From assembly GCA_903878285.1 (NCBI GenBank), contig CAIRHB010000010.1, positions 1 through 37,952 of the forward strand: a stretch of DNA of 37,952 nt. Direction: 5' to 3'. Source of the stretch: Candidatus Adlerbacteria bacterium. Lineage in GTDB: Bacteria > Patescibacteriota > Minisyncoccia > Phycocordibacterales > SBAW01. The notes below the pieces were generated by a model that saw nothing but the letters and a program-made list of their open reading frames with translations, was not told where the DNA came from and ran no database searches. How positions within the stretch are numbered: position 1 is the first letter of the stretch; each line of letters starts with the position of its first letter. Positions 1 to 9,672 of the stretch are shown one piece after another. Made by a program: the position numbers and the translations under genes.

Positions 1-84
1 CGCTTCATGGAAGTGTTGGGGTTCTATACACCCGAAGAGAAGTATCTGCAGGCACTGAAACGAAAAAAGCGCCCGAAGGCGTAG
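1..84 (+). CDS. 3' end of a gene, possibly a transposase/integrase tail (partial)
   Basis: An open frame enters from the left edge and stops at TAG 82-84, giving 27 residues that end in a basic tail (LKRKKRPKA). The segment LGFYTPEEKYLQ resembles the C-terminal 'LGF-TP-E' signature seen in IS30/IS3-type DDE transposases. That is family knowledge applied to a very short fragment. If right, a mobile element abuts the radical SAM locus. It could equally be the end of an unrelated basic protein. Confidence 0.4.
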   Translation, partial: RFMEVLGFYTPEEKYLQALKRKKRPKA

Positions 85-209
85 AAGATCATCGTCCAAA
101 GAAAGGGGGTTGGGTGCCTGTCCACAAATCATTGACAGATAAGAACATTCTGTTCTACATTGTTTGTAGACGATCTCCGAAACAACCTCGCAAGAAAGGA
201 TTCTGCGTT

Positions 210-1505
210 ATGTACAGAGAGTTAAAGTCTCCTGTTGCGGTCCAACTGGAACTAACGACAAGATGCAATGAAAGGTGCATCCATTGCTACAACCACTGGA
301 GAAGATCCTCCGAAGAAGACAGGACTTTGACCGAGGATGATGTCCGGCGAATCATCGAGAACCTCAAGGAGAGCGAAGTTCCAAATCTGCTCATCACAGG
401 CGGAGAACCGATGCTTTACCCCGACCTATTGATCCGCACACTTGAACTTGGGAGGGAAGCTGGCCTCAGGTGCTCGCTGAACTCCAATCTGACGCTCGTG
501 ACGCCAGAGCTTGCTCGAGAGCTGAAAAGGCTCAAGGTCGGCATACTGACATCGATCCTATCTTTTGACGAGAGACTGCACGATAAGCTCACAACCGTGC
601 GTGGTTCCTTCGACATGCTCGTCAAGGGAATCAGGTTGGTCAGGGAACACGAAATCCCCGTCGGCGCGAACATGGTCGTGATGCAAATGAATGTGGATCA
701 AATCTACGAGACAGGTAGGTTTATCCATAGTCTGGGCGTGACTGCGTTCCGGGCAACGAAAGTACATCCTGCTCAAGGATCCCCATGCTTCGAAAGGATC
801 AAGCTCCCTCCGGAACGCATTGTCGACATCTTCGACACCTTGATCAGATTGCGGGATGATCTCGGACTCGACGTCGATTCTCTGACCACCTACCCCACCT
901 GCCTCCTCAAGGATATGAGCCGCTACGGCCAATTCGTCTCGAGAAGGAGCTGTAGCGCTGGAAAGACTGGCTGCACAATCGGCGCGGACGGACAAGTTCG
1001 CCCGTGCGGCCATTCCGACAACACCTACGGCAACTCGATTGTCGAGCCGCTTCTAGAAATCTGGCCTAGATTGCGGGAGTGGCGAGACGGCTCGCTATTG
1101 CCAACGGAATGCAAAGAATGTAAGCATGTCATTCAATGCAGTGGCGGCTGTCGTATGGATTGCAAGCACTACGGCAACATCAGTGGGATGGATCCATACG
1201 CCCCGGGCAAAGACTTCGCGTACATACCCCAACAACGAGAGGAGGTCACGCCTCTTGATCCTGAATCGGCGCTGGTCGTTAACTCGACCCTTCGCTTGAG
1301 AATCGAGACATTCGGCACAGCACTGATTGTCGATGGGAACTTCAAATCAATCGTCACCTCTGACACGGCCGAATTGCTGGAGCAGCTACGGGGCACAACG
1401 TTCACGCTTGGCTCTATCTCTGCGGAGTATGGTCTTGAGGTGGACATGCTGCGCAAGTTCTTTGCCAGCTTGCACGCCTTGAGAGTCGTCTGCTTTGCTG
1501 GCTAG
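210..1505 (+). CDS. Radical SAM/SPASM peptide maturase with C-terminal PqqD-like domain
   Basis: Predicted 431-residue radical SAM enzyme. The SAM-cluster motif CNERCIHC gives C19, C23 and C26, followed by GGEP at 64-67. A SPASM domain for auxiliary 4Fe-4S clusters fits the family pattern: C248-x12-G-x4-C266, then C301-x2-C304-x5-C310-x3-C314, then C318. Residues about 355-431 look like a PqqD-type winged helix (RiPP recognition element), which would bind a precursor leader. SPASM enzymes with such domains usually crosslink ribosomal peptides through Cys or other side chains; the actual chemistry here is not known. The start at ATG 210 is preferred because AAGGA (196-200) sits 9 nt upstream. 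An in-frame GTG at 114 would add 32 unconvincing residues. Arg codons are largely AGA/AGG, unlike the core genes, which suggests transfer. A Cys-rich peptide gene follows 115 nt downstream. Confidence 0.88.
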   Translation: MYRELKSPVAVQLELTTRCNERCIHCYNHWRRSSEEDRTLTEDDVRRIIENLKESEVPNLLITGGEPMLYPDLLIRTLELGREAGLRCSLNSNLTLVTPELARELKRLKVGILTSILSFDERLHDKLTTVRGSFDMLVKGIRLVREHEIPVGANMVVMQMNVDQIYETGRFIHSLGVTAFRATKVHPAQGSPCFERIKLPPERIVDIFDTLIRLRDDLGLDVDSLTTYPTCLLKDMSRYGQFVSRRSCSAGKTGCTIGADGQVRPCGHSDNTYGNSIVEPLLEIWPRLREWRDGSLLPTECKECKHVIQCSGGCRMDCKHYGNISGMDPYAPGKDFAYIPQQREEVTPLDPESALVVNSTLRLRIETFGTALIVDGNFKSIVTSDTAELLEQLRGTTFTLGSISAEYGLEVDMLRKFFASLHALRVVCFAG

Positions 1506-1508
1506 TAC

Positions 1509-1538
1509 TTGTACTAAAATCTAAAATTGTGCTAGAAA
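1509..1538 (+). promoter_or_regulatory. Possible promoter for the Cys-rich peptide gene
   Basis: TTGTAC (1509-1514) and TAGAAA (1533-1538) are 18 nt apart, and the latter is preceded by TGC as in an extended -10. The stretch also holds an unused AAAGGAGG (1546-1553) with no start codon at normal spacing. A separate promoter would let the peptide be made in excess of its maturase. This is weak pattern evidence. Confidence 0.25.
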
Positions 1539-1620
1539 CAAACAAGAAAGGAGGCATCCTAGGAGTTCCCGATAAGGTTGAGCCGACCACTAAGCAACGT
1601 AAACAGCGAGGAGATAAACC

Positions 1621-1749
1621 GTGAAGACGCTGAATCTGGGTTTCGTCTCGATGGTCACCATCAAGGGGCACGAATCCGAATCCAGCTTGGGTTGCGATAA
1701 CTGCGATTGCAACTGCGACTGTTGGTGCGACTACGACAGGGGGAACTAA
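1621..1749 (+). CDS. Candidate RiPP precursor peptide, six Cys in 42 residues
   Basis: A GTG-initiated frame of 42 codons, with GAGGAG (1608-1613) 7 nt upstream. The N-terminal ~24 residues are Cys-free and leader-like. The C-terminal part has Cys at 25, 28, 30, 32, 34 and 36, i.e. CxxCxCxCxCxC, with Asp/Asn between them and one Trp at 35, ending DYDRGN. The gene lies directly after a radical SAM/SPASM enzyme and is closed by a strong hairpin, so the pair looks like a maturase/precursor unit. The Cys count recalls SCIFF peptides (six Cys in forty-five residues), and C25/D29 has the C-x3-D spacing of some ranthipeptides, but the overall spacing matches neither. Alternative: a small metallothionein-like metal-binding peptide. 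No homologue was checked. Confidence 0.72.
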   Translation: MKTLNLGFVSMVTIKGHESESSLGCDNCDCNCDCWCDYDRGN

Positions 1750-1761
1750 TCCACCAATGAT

Positions 1762-1783
1762 TGCGCATGAATCCTTATGCGCA
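1762..1783 (+). other. Small hairpin upstream of the terminator
   Basis: TGCGCAT (1762-1768) pairs with ATGCGCA (1777-1783) around an 8-nt loop. It begins 13 nt after the peptide stop and precedes a stronger hairpin, so it may protect or process the 3' end of the peptide mRNA. Confidence 0.4.
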
Positions 1784-1788
1784 GAACC

Positions 1789-1830
1789 GCCGGCTAACGG
1801 AAACGTTAGCCGGCTTCCCATTTAATTTGA
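1789..1830 (+). terminator. Terminator hairpin of the peptide locus
   Basis: A perfect 11-bp stem, GCCGGCTAACG / CGTTAGCCGGC, is closed by a GAAA tetraloop (1800-1803). It is followed by a T-containing tail (TTCCCATTTAATTT) rather than a pure U-tract. It separates the radical SAM/peptide unit from the next gene. Confidence 0.65.
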
Positions 1831-1837
1831 GGTATCA

Positions 1838-1843
1838 TATACT
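1838..1843 (+). promoter_or_regulatory. TATACT -10 box close to the ATG
   Basis: TATACT lies 9 nt before ATG 1853, with no Shine-Dalgarno site between, so the mRNA is probably leaderless or nearly so. The same arrangement recurs before many genes in this window. Confidence 0.5.
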
Positions 1844-1852
1844 GGACTATCT

Positions 1853-2701
1853 ATGAAAAATATCACGTTGAAGGAGGATTTTGATGCAGAGGTAGGTATT
1901 TTCTTTAATTTCTTGAACAGCAAAGAATATCCACAACATCGGAATATCATATTTTCTTGCTTCCCTGAATTGAAAGAAAAAATTAAGGCGAATGTCACAG
2001 ATGAAAAATCGGTTGTTACGGCATTCATACAAGAGAAAAGGACACACAACAAACAAGCTATCCAGCAATCGGTTGCCTTTGTTAAGCATGAGCTAGAACA
2101 AAAAGGAGAGAAGACGTTAGAAATACTCGCTCGGCTGATGGATTATGTATGGAAATCTCAAGAGGATCCCTACTTCTTGGTACCAACCATTTTCCCTCTG
2201 TCTCCCTTTAATAAGGATACATTCTTTTTCTCGATATACCCATCACTGCAAGGCAAAACAGAATATCCGAGAGTGTTGGCAGTTTCAGCTCATGAGATAT
2301 CTCACATGATACTTCTCGACATCTTGAAAGAGCGAAACATACAGATGGGACAAGAGCTAGTCTATTTTGTAAAAGAACTGATTGCTCCGGTGTTGGTATA
2401 TCAAGATGATTTCGACGGTATGTTCAAGAAACAAATCGTGGGAAACTACAATGTGTTGGAGGTCTATTTTGAAGAAGGCGGAAAGTCGGTAACGGCTTTC
2501 GATTATTTTCTTGCCATGTTCGCAAATAACAGAGCTGAGGGCAAGAAATTCAATGCATTCCTCGATGATATGATTTCTGTTTGTAGAAAAATAGAGCAGG
2601 AGATACAGGACAAGAGAGCGTTTGATGACGAATACGGCACACGAATACTAAAAGAGCCGGAACTACTGGAGAAATTTAGGGAGCCTATCGTGTTGATGTA
2701 A
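1853..2701 (+). CDS. Hypothetical protein with HExxH zinc-metalloprotease-like motif
   Basis: 282 residues, no signal peptide or membrane segment evident. The motif HEISH at 147-151, in a hydrophobic setting (LAVSAHEISHMILLD), is the classic zinc-binding HExxH. E175, 24 residues after the second His, could be the third ligand as in gluzincins. The rest of the protein is not recognised. The gene is clearly more AT-rich than the ATP synthase genes and uses AGA Arg codons, so it looks acquired. A protease beside a peptide-maturase locus could remove the leader, but a terminator separates them and it has its own -10 box, so this link is only a guess. Confidence 0.7.
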   Translation: MKNITLKEDFDAEVGIFFNFLNSKEYPQHRNIIFSCFPELKEKIKANVTDEKSVVTAFIQEKRTHNKQAIQQSVAFVKHELEQKGEKTLEILARLMDYVWKSQEDPYFLVPTIFPLSPFNKDTFFFSIYPSLQGKTEYPRVLAVSAHEISHMILLDILKERNIQMGQELVYFVKELIAPVLVYQDDFDGMFKKQIVGNYNVLEVYFEEGGKSVTAFDYFLAMFANNRAEGKKFNAFLDDMISVCRKIEQEIQDKRAFDDEYGTRILKEPELLEKFREPIVLM

Positions 2702-2948
2702 AGGGTTTTCACCACTCTAATCCAATACACTCATTGTGTATCTCTTGTTGCGCATCCGCTAGGCGCACTCTAGGGCTTTTCGTAGCATAGAGCTGCTCTG
2801 GTAATACTCCCAGAATCGGGAAATATAGCTTTTTACAGAGTCCAATGTTTTAATGGCTGTGTCCACTACTTCGCTCACTGTTTACAGACAGTCGCCGTGT
2901 TTCTTTTTTTGGCGTAATTCATGTACGCTGCCATCGGCTACGCACAAA
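2702..2948. other. Intergenic stretch with small hairpins, no gene seen
   Basis: Contains ATACAC/GTGTAT around a 5-nt loop (2725-2741), which may end the preceding transcript, then CTCTA/TAGAG (2768-2792) and TCCC/GGGA near 2807-2822. I found no tRNA-like cloverleaf, no convincing reading frame and no clear promoter for the next gene. Confidence 0.4.
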
Positions 2949-2962
2949 CAAGGAGAAAAACG

Positions 2963-3196
2963 ATGCTGCAACATCCGGAACCGAAGCAGGTATTGTACCT
3001 GGACTATCCCCTTGGTGATTCTAGGGACGCGCCCGAAGTGATCGAATACGTCGCGCGCATGTTCTCTGAACGAGGACTGCCCGTTGTGTTTTCTTTCTGC
3101 GGGATTGCCTACGAATTCAACGGCACAGAGACCGTGCCCGAATGTCTCGAAAAGTGGAGGTATCGGTACCACGTCTCCATGGATCTTGATGATTGA
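2963..3196 (+). CDS. Small hypothetical protein (77 aa)
   Basis: I do not recognise this protein. It starts at ATG 2963 behind AAGGAG (2949-2954) with 8 nt spacing. An upstream in-frame ATG at 2921 has no such site. It is soluble, rich in aromatic residues and ends in acidic DLDD; there are two Cys near the middle (SFCGIAYEF and VPECLEK). The strong Shine-Dalgarno site is unusual for this window and is shared with the other accessory small genes. A terminator follows 11 nt after the stop. Confidence 0.6.
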   Translation: MLQHPEPKQVLYLDYPLGDSRDAPEVIEYVARMFSERGLPVVFSFCGIAYEFNGTETVPECLEKWRYRYHVSMDLDD

Positions 3197-3207
3197 GACG
3201 CGAAAGA

Positions 3208-3258
3208 CCGCCGCTAAGCACGCTGTGCTTAGCGGCGGTTCGCTGTATTTATTTTTTA
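3208..3258 (+). terminator. Terminator between convergent small genes
   Basis: A perfect 14-bp stem, CCGCCGCTAAGCAC / GTGCTTAGCGGCGG, with a GCT loop at 3222-3224, is followed after a short gap by a T-rich tract (TATTTATTTTTT). It lies between genes ending at 3196 (+) and 3249 (-) and may serve both strands, though the tail favours the plus strand. Confidence 0.75.
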
Positions 3259-3425
3259 AGCGTACTAAACACCGCGCCCACACCTGCTACTTGTTTGGCG
3301 ACTTGGTCGACGATGGTGGTTTTGAACGGGTAGAGGAGGGAGTCGGGGCTGGCGTGGCTAGCGACCGCGGCGCTGCCGTAGCCGATGGCGGATAGGAGAA
3401 TGAGCGAGCCGATGATTGTTGGCAT
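3249..3425 (-). CDS. Small exported/anchored protein (58 aa), DUF5667-like fragment
   Basis: Minus-strand gene starting at the ATG complementary to 3423-3425, just 6 nt after TATACT (3437-3432 on the minus strand). The N-terminal ~25 residues form a hydrophobic signal or anchor helix (IIGSLILLSAIGYGSAAVAS). The segment SPDSLLYPFKTTIVDQVAKQ resembles the start of DUF5667-type domains ('GD-LYP-K...V'), usually found in much longer anti-sigma-like or secreted proteins. It may therefore be a remnant or a minimal version. It is divergent from atpB. Function unknown. Confidence 0.5.
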   Translation of the reverse strand: MPTIIGSLILLSAIGYGSAAVASHASPDSLLYPFKTTIVDQVAKQVAGVGAVFSTLKK

Positions 3426-3464
3426 ACGTTTAGTATATACCAACTTTCGCACACAGCCTTGGTG

Positions 3465-3473
3465 TGCTAGGAT
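3465..3473 (+). promoter_or_regulatory. Probable extended -10 upstream of atpB
   Basis: TGCTAGGAT (TGn plus TAGGAT at 3468-3473) lies 12 nt before ATG 3486. No clear -35 box and no Shine-Dalgarno site are seen. It would start the ATP synthase operon, back to back with the promoter of the minus-strand gene. Confidence 0.4.
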
Positions 3474-3485
3474 GGGCGCATTGGT

Positions 3486-4301
3486 ATGGAGAAAAGCGGT
3501 TTACATATATCGCTCGCGGCGGAGCGGCTCGGCACCTTGTTTGGTCTGCCGATTACCAACACGCTCGTCGCCGAGTTGACTGTCACGGTCGTGTTGCTTG
3601 CCACCGCCTTTTTTGTGGGGCGCAATCCAAAATTGATTCCTAGTGGCGTACAAAACTTTTTTGAGTCGCTCGTCGAGTTCGTTCTCAATTACATGGAGGG
3701 CGTGCTGGGCTCGCGTGCGCTCGCCGTCAAATTCTTCCCGCTTATCATCACCATCTTTCTGTTTATCGCCACCTCCAATCTATTCGACTTCTTGCCGTTT
3801 GTTGGCAGTATCGGCTTCTTTCATACGGGTGGTGAGTTTGTCCCGCTCTTCCGCCCCGTTAACACCGACCTCAACGTCACGCTCGCGCTCGCGATTATCG
3901 CCGTCATTTCAATCGAGGTGTCCGGCATTGTTGCTGTCGGCTTTTGGCGCTACGCAGGCAAGTTCTTCAACTTCTCCTCGCCGCTCAACTTTGTCGTGGG
4001 GATTATCGAGTTTGTCTCCGAAATGTCGCGATTTATCTCCTTCTCCTTCCGTCTCTTTGGTAACATTTTCGCGGGCGAGGTGCTGCTTGCTGTTGCTGGA
4101 TATTTTATGCCCTACCTCCTGCCGGTGCCGCTGATGGCGTTTGAGACGTTTATCGGCGTCGTCCAAGCAGCAGTGTTCGCACTCCTCACGCTCTTCTTTA
4201 TCAAGCTGGCGATTGCGATGCCGCATGGAGCAGGAGAGAACCACAACCATACATCGAACGAGGCACCTGTCTCGGTCGAGGGCGTGGTTGTGAGCCAGTA
4301 G
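3486..4301 (+). CDS. atpB: F1Fo ATP synthase subunit a
   Basis: 271 residues. This is the membrane stator subunit that carries the proton half-channels against the c-ring. Several hydrophobic helices are visible. The conserved helix SFRLFGNIFAGEVLL contains R189, matching the essential stator Arg of the family (E. coli R210). The C-terminus is hydrophilic and His/Asn-rich. It is the first gene of the operon, with no atpI ahead of it. There is no Shine-Dalgarno site at the start. Confidence 0.96.
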   Translation: MEKSGLHISLAAERLGTLFGLPITNTLVAELTVTVVLLATAFFVGRNPKLIPSGVQNFFESLVEFVLNYMEGVLGSRALAVKFFPLIITIFLFIATSNLFDFLPFVGSIGFFHTGGEFVPLFRPVNTDLNVTLALAIIAVISIEVSGIVAVGFWRYAGKFFNFSSPLNFVVGIIEFVSEMSRFISFSFRLFGNIFAGEVLLAVAGYFMPYLLPVPLMAFETFIGVVQAAVFALLTLFFIKLAIAMPHGAGENHNHTSNEAPVSVEGVVVSQ

Positions 4302-4362
4302 CTGCGTGTTTTTGATGGAGAAGTGTGTTAGAGTGGGCGCATTAGGAGATTAGTTCGCGTAA

Positions 4363-4604
<242 letters not shown>

Positions 4605-4625
4605 CCAGTTTACTTCGCACTCAGT

Positions 4626-5069
4626 ATGAACGCATTACTTGCCGCATTTGGTATCGATTGGCGCTTGTTGCTCATAAACCTGCTTAACTTCGGTCTGCTC
4701 TTTTGGCTGTTGTCGCACTACTTGTACGGCCCGTTGACGCGGATGCTCGAGAGTCGTCGCGAGAAGATCGCCGAAGGTGTGCGCAATGCTGCCGAGGCAG
4801 AAGCGAAGTTGGGAGAGATTAACGACTTGCACGCAGCAATGCTCGCCGAGACAGGCAAAGCTGCCGACCAAATCCTCGCTGATTCGCGCGCACTTGCCGC
4901 CGAGAAACAGCACAAGCTCATTGCCGAAGGTGAGGCAACTGCTGCGGTCATCATCAGTGACGCTAAGCGGCAGGCCGACGAGCTCCAAGCGCAGGCATTG
5001 GTCGAGAGCAAAAAGGAGGCAGCAAAGCTCATTGTGCTCGGGATGGAAAAGCTCGCGCTCGGCAAATAA
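4626..5069 (+). CDS. atpF: F1Fo ATP synthase subunit b
   Basis: 147 residues. An N-terminal membrane helix (about residues 12-32) is followed by a long charged, Ala-rich helix (about 40-140) typical of the dimeric peripheral stalk. It links the membrane sector to delta/alpha. It starts 21 nt after atpE without a Shine-Dalgarno site and ends 5 nt before atpH. Confidence 0.93.
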   Translation: MNALLAAFGIDWRLLLINLLNFGLLFWLLSHYLYGPLTRMLESRREKIAEGVRNAAEAEAKLGEINDLHAAMLAETGKAADQILADSRALAAEKQHKLIAEGEATAAVIISDAKRQADELQAQALVESKKEAAKLIVLGMEKLALGK

Positions 5070-5074
5070 CCACT

Positions 5075-5347
5075 ATGAACTACGCTTCCTACTACGCACA
5101 CGCACTCTTTGACCTCGTCACGCGGGGCGAGGGGGCGAGTGAGCAGCAGGGGAAGCAGTATCTCGACAACCTCAAGCAGGTGCTGGCGCGACGCGGCCAT
5201 CAGTCGCTCTTGCCAAACATCTTTGCAGAGTATCAAAAGTTAGTACAACGCCGCGAGCGTTCATCTGAGTATGCGAAGATCACTCCCGAGCGCGAGCGCA
5301 CCAGAACATTACTCGAGCTATACCGCCGATTAGTAGCGACCCACTAG
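5075..5347 (+). CDS. atpH: F1Fo ATP synthase subunit delta, short form
   Basis: 90 residues, against about 175 in most bacteria. It begins MNYASYYAHALFDL, like the N-terminal helical domain of delta/OSCP, which binds the top of alpha. The C-terminal domain that usually contacts b is absent, and the frame ends cleanly in TAG with atpA starting 7 nt later, so this is a compact version rather than a broken gene. Its identity rests partly on operon position. Confidence 0.85.
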   Translation: MNYASYYAHALFDLVTRGEGASEQQGKQYLDNLKQVLARRGHQSLLPNIFAEYQKLVQRRERSSEYAKITPERERTRTLLELYRRLVATH

Positions 5348-5354
5348 ACCAGTT

Positions 5355-6920
5355 ATGCAACACTTCATTGAACAATTTAAAAAAGAGATAGAGCACTTCG
5401 CGCCGTCGGCGCGCCCAACCAACACCGGCGTGGTCACTAAGGTTGGCGACGGCGTCGCAGAGATCGACGGGCTCGCGGGTGCGGTGATGTCCGAGATGGT
5501 GCGCTTTGTCACTGCAGGTAGCAAGCCGCTTGAAAAAGCGCTTAGTATGCCCGATGTCTTTGGCGTGATACTCAACCTCGAGGAGGACACGGTGCGCGTG
5601 ATTATCCTCGGCGACGCAGCGCTGGTGGCAGAGGGGATGACGGTCGAGTCGACGGGGCAGGTGCTTTCTATACCCGTGGGCGAGGCGATGCTTGGGCGCG
5701 TGGTATCGCCGCTTGGCGAGCCTCTCGACGGGCTCGGGGCGATTGCGTCTACCAAGCGAAACCCTATCGAGCGCGAAGCGTACGGCGTGATGGATCGACA
5801 GTCGGTCAATATTCCGCTCCACACTGGCACCAAGGCGATCGACTCGATGATCCCCATCGGTCGCGGGCAGCGCGAGCTGATTATCGGCGACCGCTACACC
5901 GGAAAGACGACCGTCGCCATCGACACCATCATCAACCAAAAGAGTGAGCCGAAGGAGAGCCGCCCGATTTGTATTTATGTCGCCGTGGGGCAAAAAGAGT
6001 CCAAGACCGCGCGTTTGGTTGCATTGCTTAAAGAGCGCGGCGCACTTGAGTATTCGATTATTGTTGACGCAGGCGCATCCGCTCCGGCAGCGCTGCAGTA
6101 TCTCGCCCCGTTCGCGGGCGCGGCAATCGGCGAGTACTTTATGGAGCAGGGCAAGGATGCGCTCGTGATTTATGACGATTTGTCGAAGCATGCGGTCGCG
6201 TACCGCCAGCTGTCGCTGCTCTTGCGCCGACCACCGGGCCGCGAGGCGTACCCGGGCGACATCTTCTACCTGCACTCTCGCTTGCTCGAGCGCGCAGCAA
6301 AATTGTCGAAGGAGAAAGGCGGCGGCTCGCTGACGGCGCTCCCGATTATCGAGACGCAGGAGGGCGACGTCTCTGGCTATATCCCGACCAACGTGATCTC
6401 GATCACCGACGGGCAGATATTCCTCGAGACAGACCTCTTTAACAAAGGTATGCGCCCTGCAATCAACGCGGGTATCTCGGTCTCACGCGTCGGTTCGTCG
6501 GCGCAGACCAAGGCGATGAAGAAGGTGTCGGGACGCATCAAACTTGAGTTGGCACAATTCCGCGAGCTCGAGGCGTTTATGCAGTTTGCGCAGGATCTCG
6601 ACGCAGACACCAAGCGACAGATCGACGCGGGGCAGCGCCTGATGGCAGTGCTGCGACAGAAAAACGGCGCGCCGATGCCGTTTGAGGTGCAGGCGGTCGT
6701 TATCTACTCGGCGGTCAATGGCTATCTTAAGACCGTCGCGGCAGAGCGCGTGCCCGAGTTTGAGGAGAAACTGCTCGCCTTCCTCGACGCAAGCGCCAAG
6801 GAATTGCTTCCTGGCATCCGCGCAGCAAAGGAGATTACCGCACAGCTGGAAGAGCAGCTCAAAGCAGCGCTCGCGAAGTTTATCGAGACGCATCCAGACC
6901 TTGCGACGGCGACTGTCTAA
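5355..6920 (+). CDS. atpA: F1Fo ATP synthase subunit alpha
   Basis: 521 residues, normal length. The non-catalytic nucleotide site is shown by the Walker A motif GDRYTGKT (178-185; GDRQTGKT in many bacteria). The beta-barrel N-terminal part, the central nucleotide domain (ending around ALPIIETQEGDVSGYIPTNV) and the helical C-terminal domain all appear intact. It starts 7 nt after atpH with no Shine-Dalgarno site. Confidence 0.97.
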   Translation: MQHFIEQFKKEIEHFAPSARPTNTGVVTKVGDGVAEIDGLAGAVMSEMVRFVTAGSKPLEKALSMPDVFGVILNLEEDTVRVIILGDAALVAEGMTVESTGQVLSIPVGEAMLGRVVSPLGEPLDGLGAIASTKRNPIEREAYGVMDRQSVNIPLHTGTKAIDSMIPIGRGQRELIIGDRYTGKTTVAIDTIINQKSEPKESRPICIYVAVGQKESKTARLVALLKERGALEYSIIVDAGASAPAALQYLAPFAGAAIGEYFMEQGKDALVIYDDLSKHAVAYRQLSLLLRRPPGREAYPGDIFYLHSRLLERAAKLSKEKGGGSLTALPIIETQEGDVSGYIPTNVISITDGQIFLETDLFNKGMRPAINAGISVSRVGSSAQTKAMKKVSGRIKLELAQFRELEAFMQFAQDLDADTKRQIDAGQRLMAVLRQKNGAPMPFEVQAVVIYSAVNGYLKTVAAERVPEFEEKLLAFLDASAKELLPGIRAAKEITAQLEEQLKAALAKFIETHPDLATATV

Positions 6921-6973
6921 CTACGGTAGTAACAACACAGAGGAAAGAGTGTGAGATAGAGTAGAACAAATGT

Positions 6974-9347
<2,374 letters not shown>

Positions 9348-9348
9348 G

Positions 9349-9378
9349 CGACAGAGGTCGTTCCTTGGCTCGCCAAGG
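9349..9378 (+). other. Hairpins between atpD and atpC
   Basis: CGAC/GTCG (9349-9360) is followed by a 6-bp stem CCTTGG/CCAAGG with a CTCG tetraloop (9363-9378). The 57-nt gap is structured and may tune the lower expression of epsilon relative to beta. This is inference only. Confidence 0.35.
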
Positions 9379-9404
9379 TGCGTTCTCGGGAGCGAAATCA
9401 CACT

Positions 9405-9653
9405 ATGAAAGTAATTATTGCAAAAGTTGACGAAACACTCTTCTCCGGCGACGCGGTTTCCTTGACGGTACCCGGCGCCGAAGGCGAGATGACAATACTC
9501 GGCGAGCATGAGCCGCTGGTGACGACGCTCAAGGCTGGCTTTGCCATCATCCGCAGCAAGCAAGAGGGAAGTAGCGAACTTCTGGTGCACGAAGTTGCCA
9601 TCCCTGGCGGCCTGCTCGAAGTTCGCCGCGACGGTGCAACTATTATCCTCTAG
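9405..9653 (+). CDS. atpC: F1Fo ATP synthase subunit epsilon, short form
   Basis: 82 residues starting at ATG 9405 (an in-frame upstream start at 9378 would fall inside the preceding hairpin). The sequence covers only the N-terminal beta-sandwich: VSLTVPGAEGEMTIL and the following GEHEPLVTTLKAG are family-typical. The C-terminal two-helix arm that inhibits ATP hydrolysis in other bacteria is missing. It is the last gene of the ATP synthase operon. Confidence 0.88.
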   Translation: MKVIIAKVDETLFSGDAVSLTVPGAEGEMTILGEHEPLVTTLKAGFAIIRSKQEGSSELLVHEVAIPGGLLEVRRDGATIIL

Positions 9654-9672
9654 GAATAGTTTGATAGGGCAT

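Noticed and set aside
114-209. GTG 114 as start of the radical SAM gene
   Set aside because: The added residues do not resemble the family and ATG 210 has a better-spaced AAGGA site.
558-1013. Minus-strand 151-residue frame inside the radical SAM gene
   Set aside because: It lies fully antisense to a gene with clear motifs, and shows no promoter, ribosome site or recognisable domain.
2702-2948. tRNA or other known RNA in the 2.7-2.95 kb gap
   Set aside because: No T-loop GGTTC-type element or cloverleaf; only short 4-6-bp hairpins.
5280-6275. Long (331-residue) minus-strand frame over atpA
   Set aside because: Shadow frame produced by the strong codon bias of atpA; its composition (Arg/His/Leu-rich, no domain) is typical of antisense frames.
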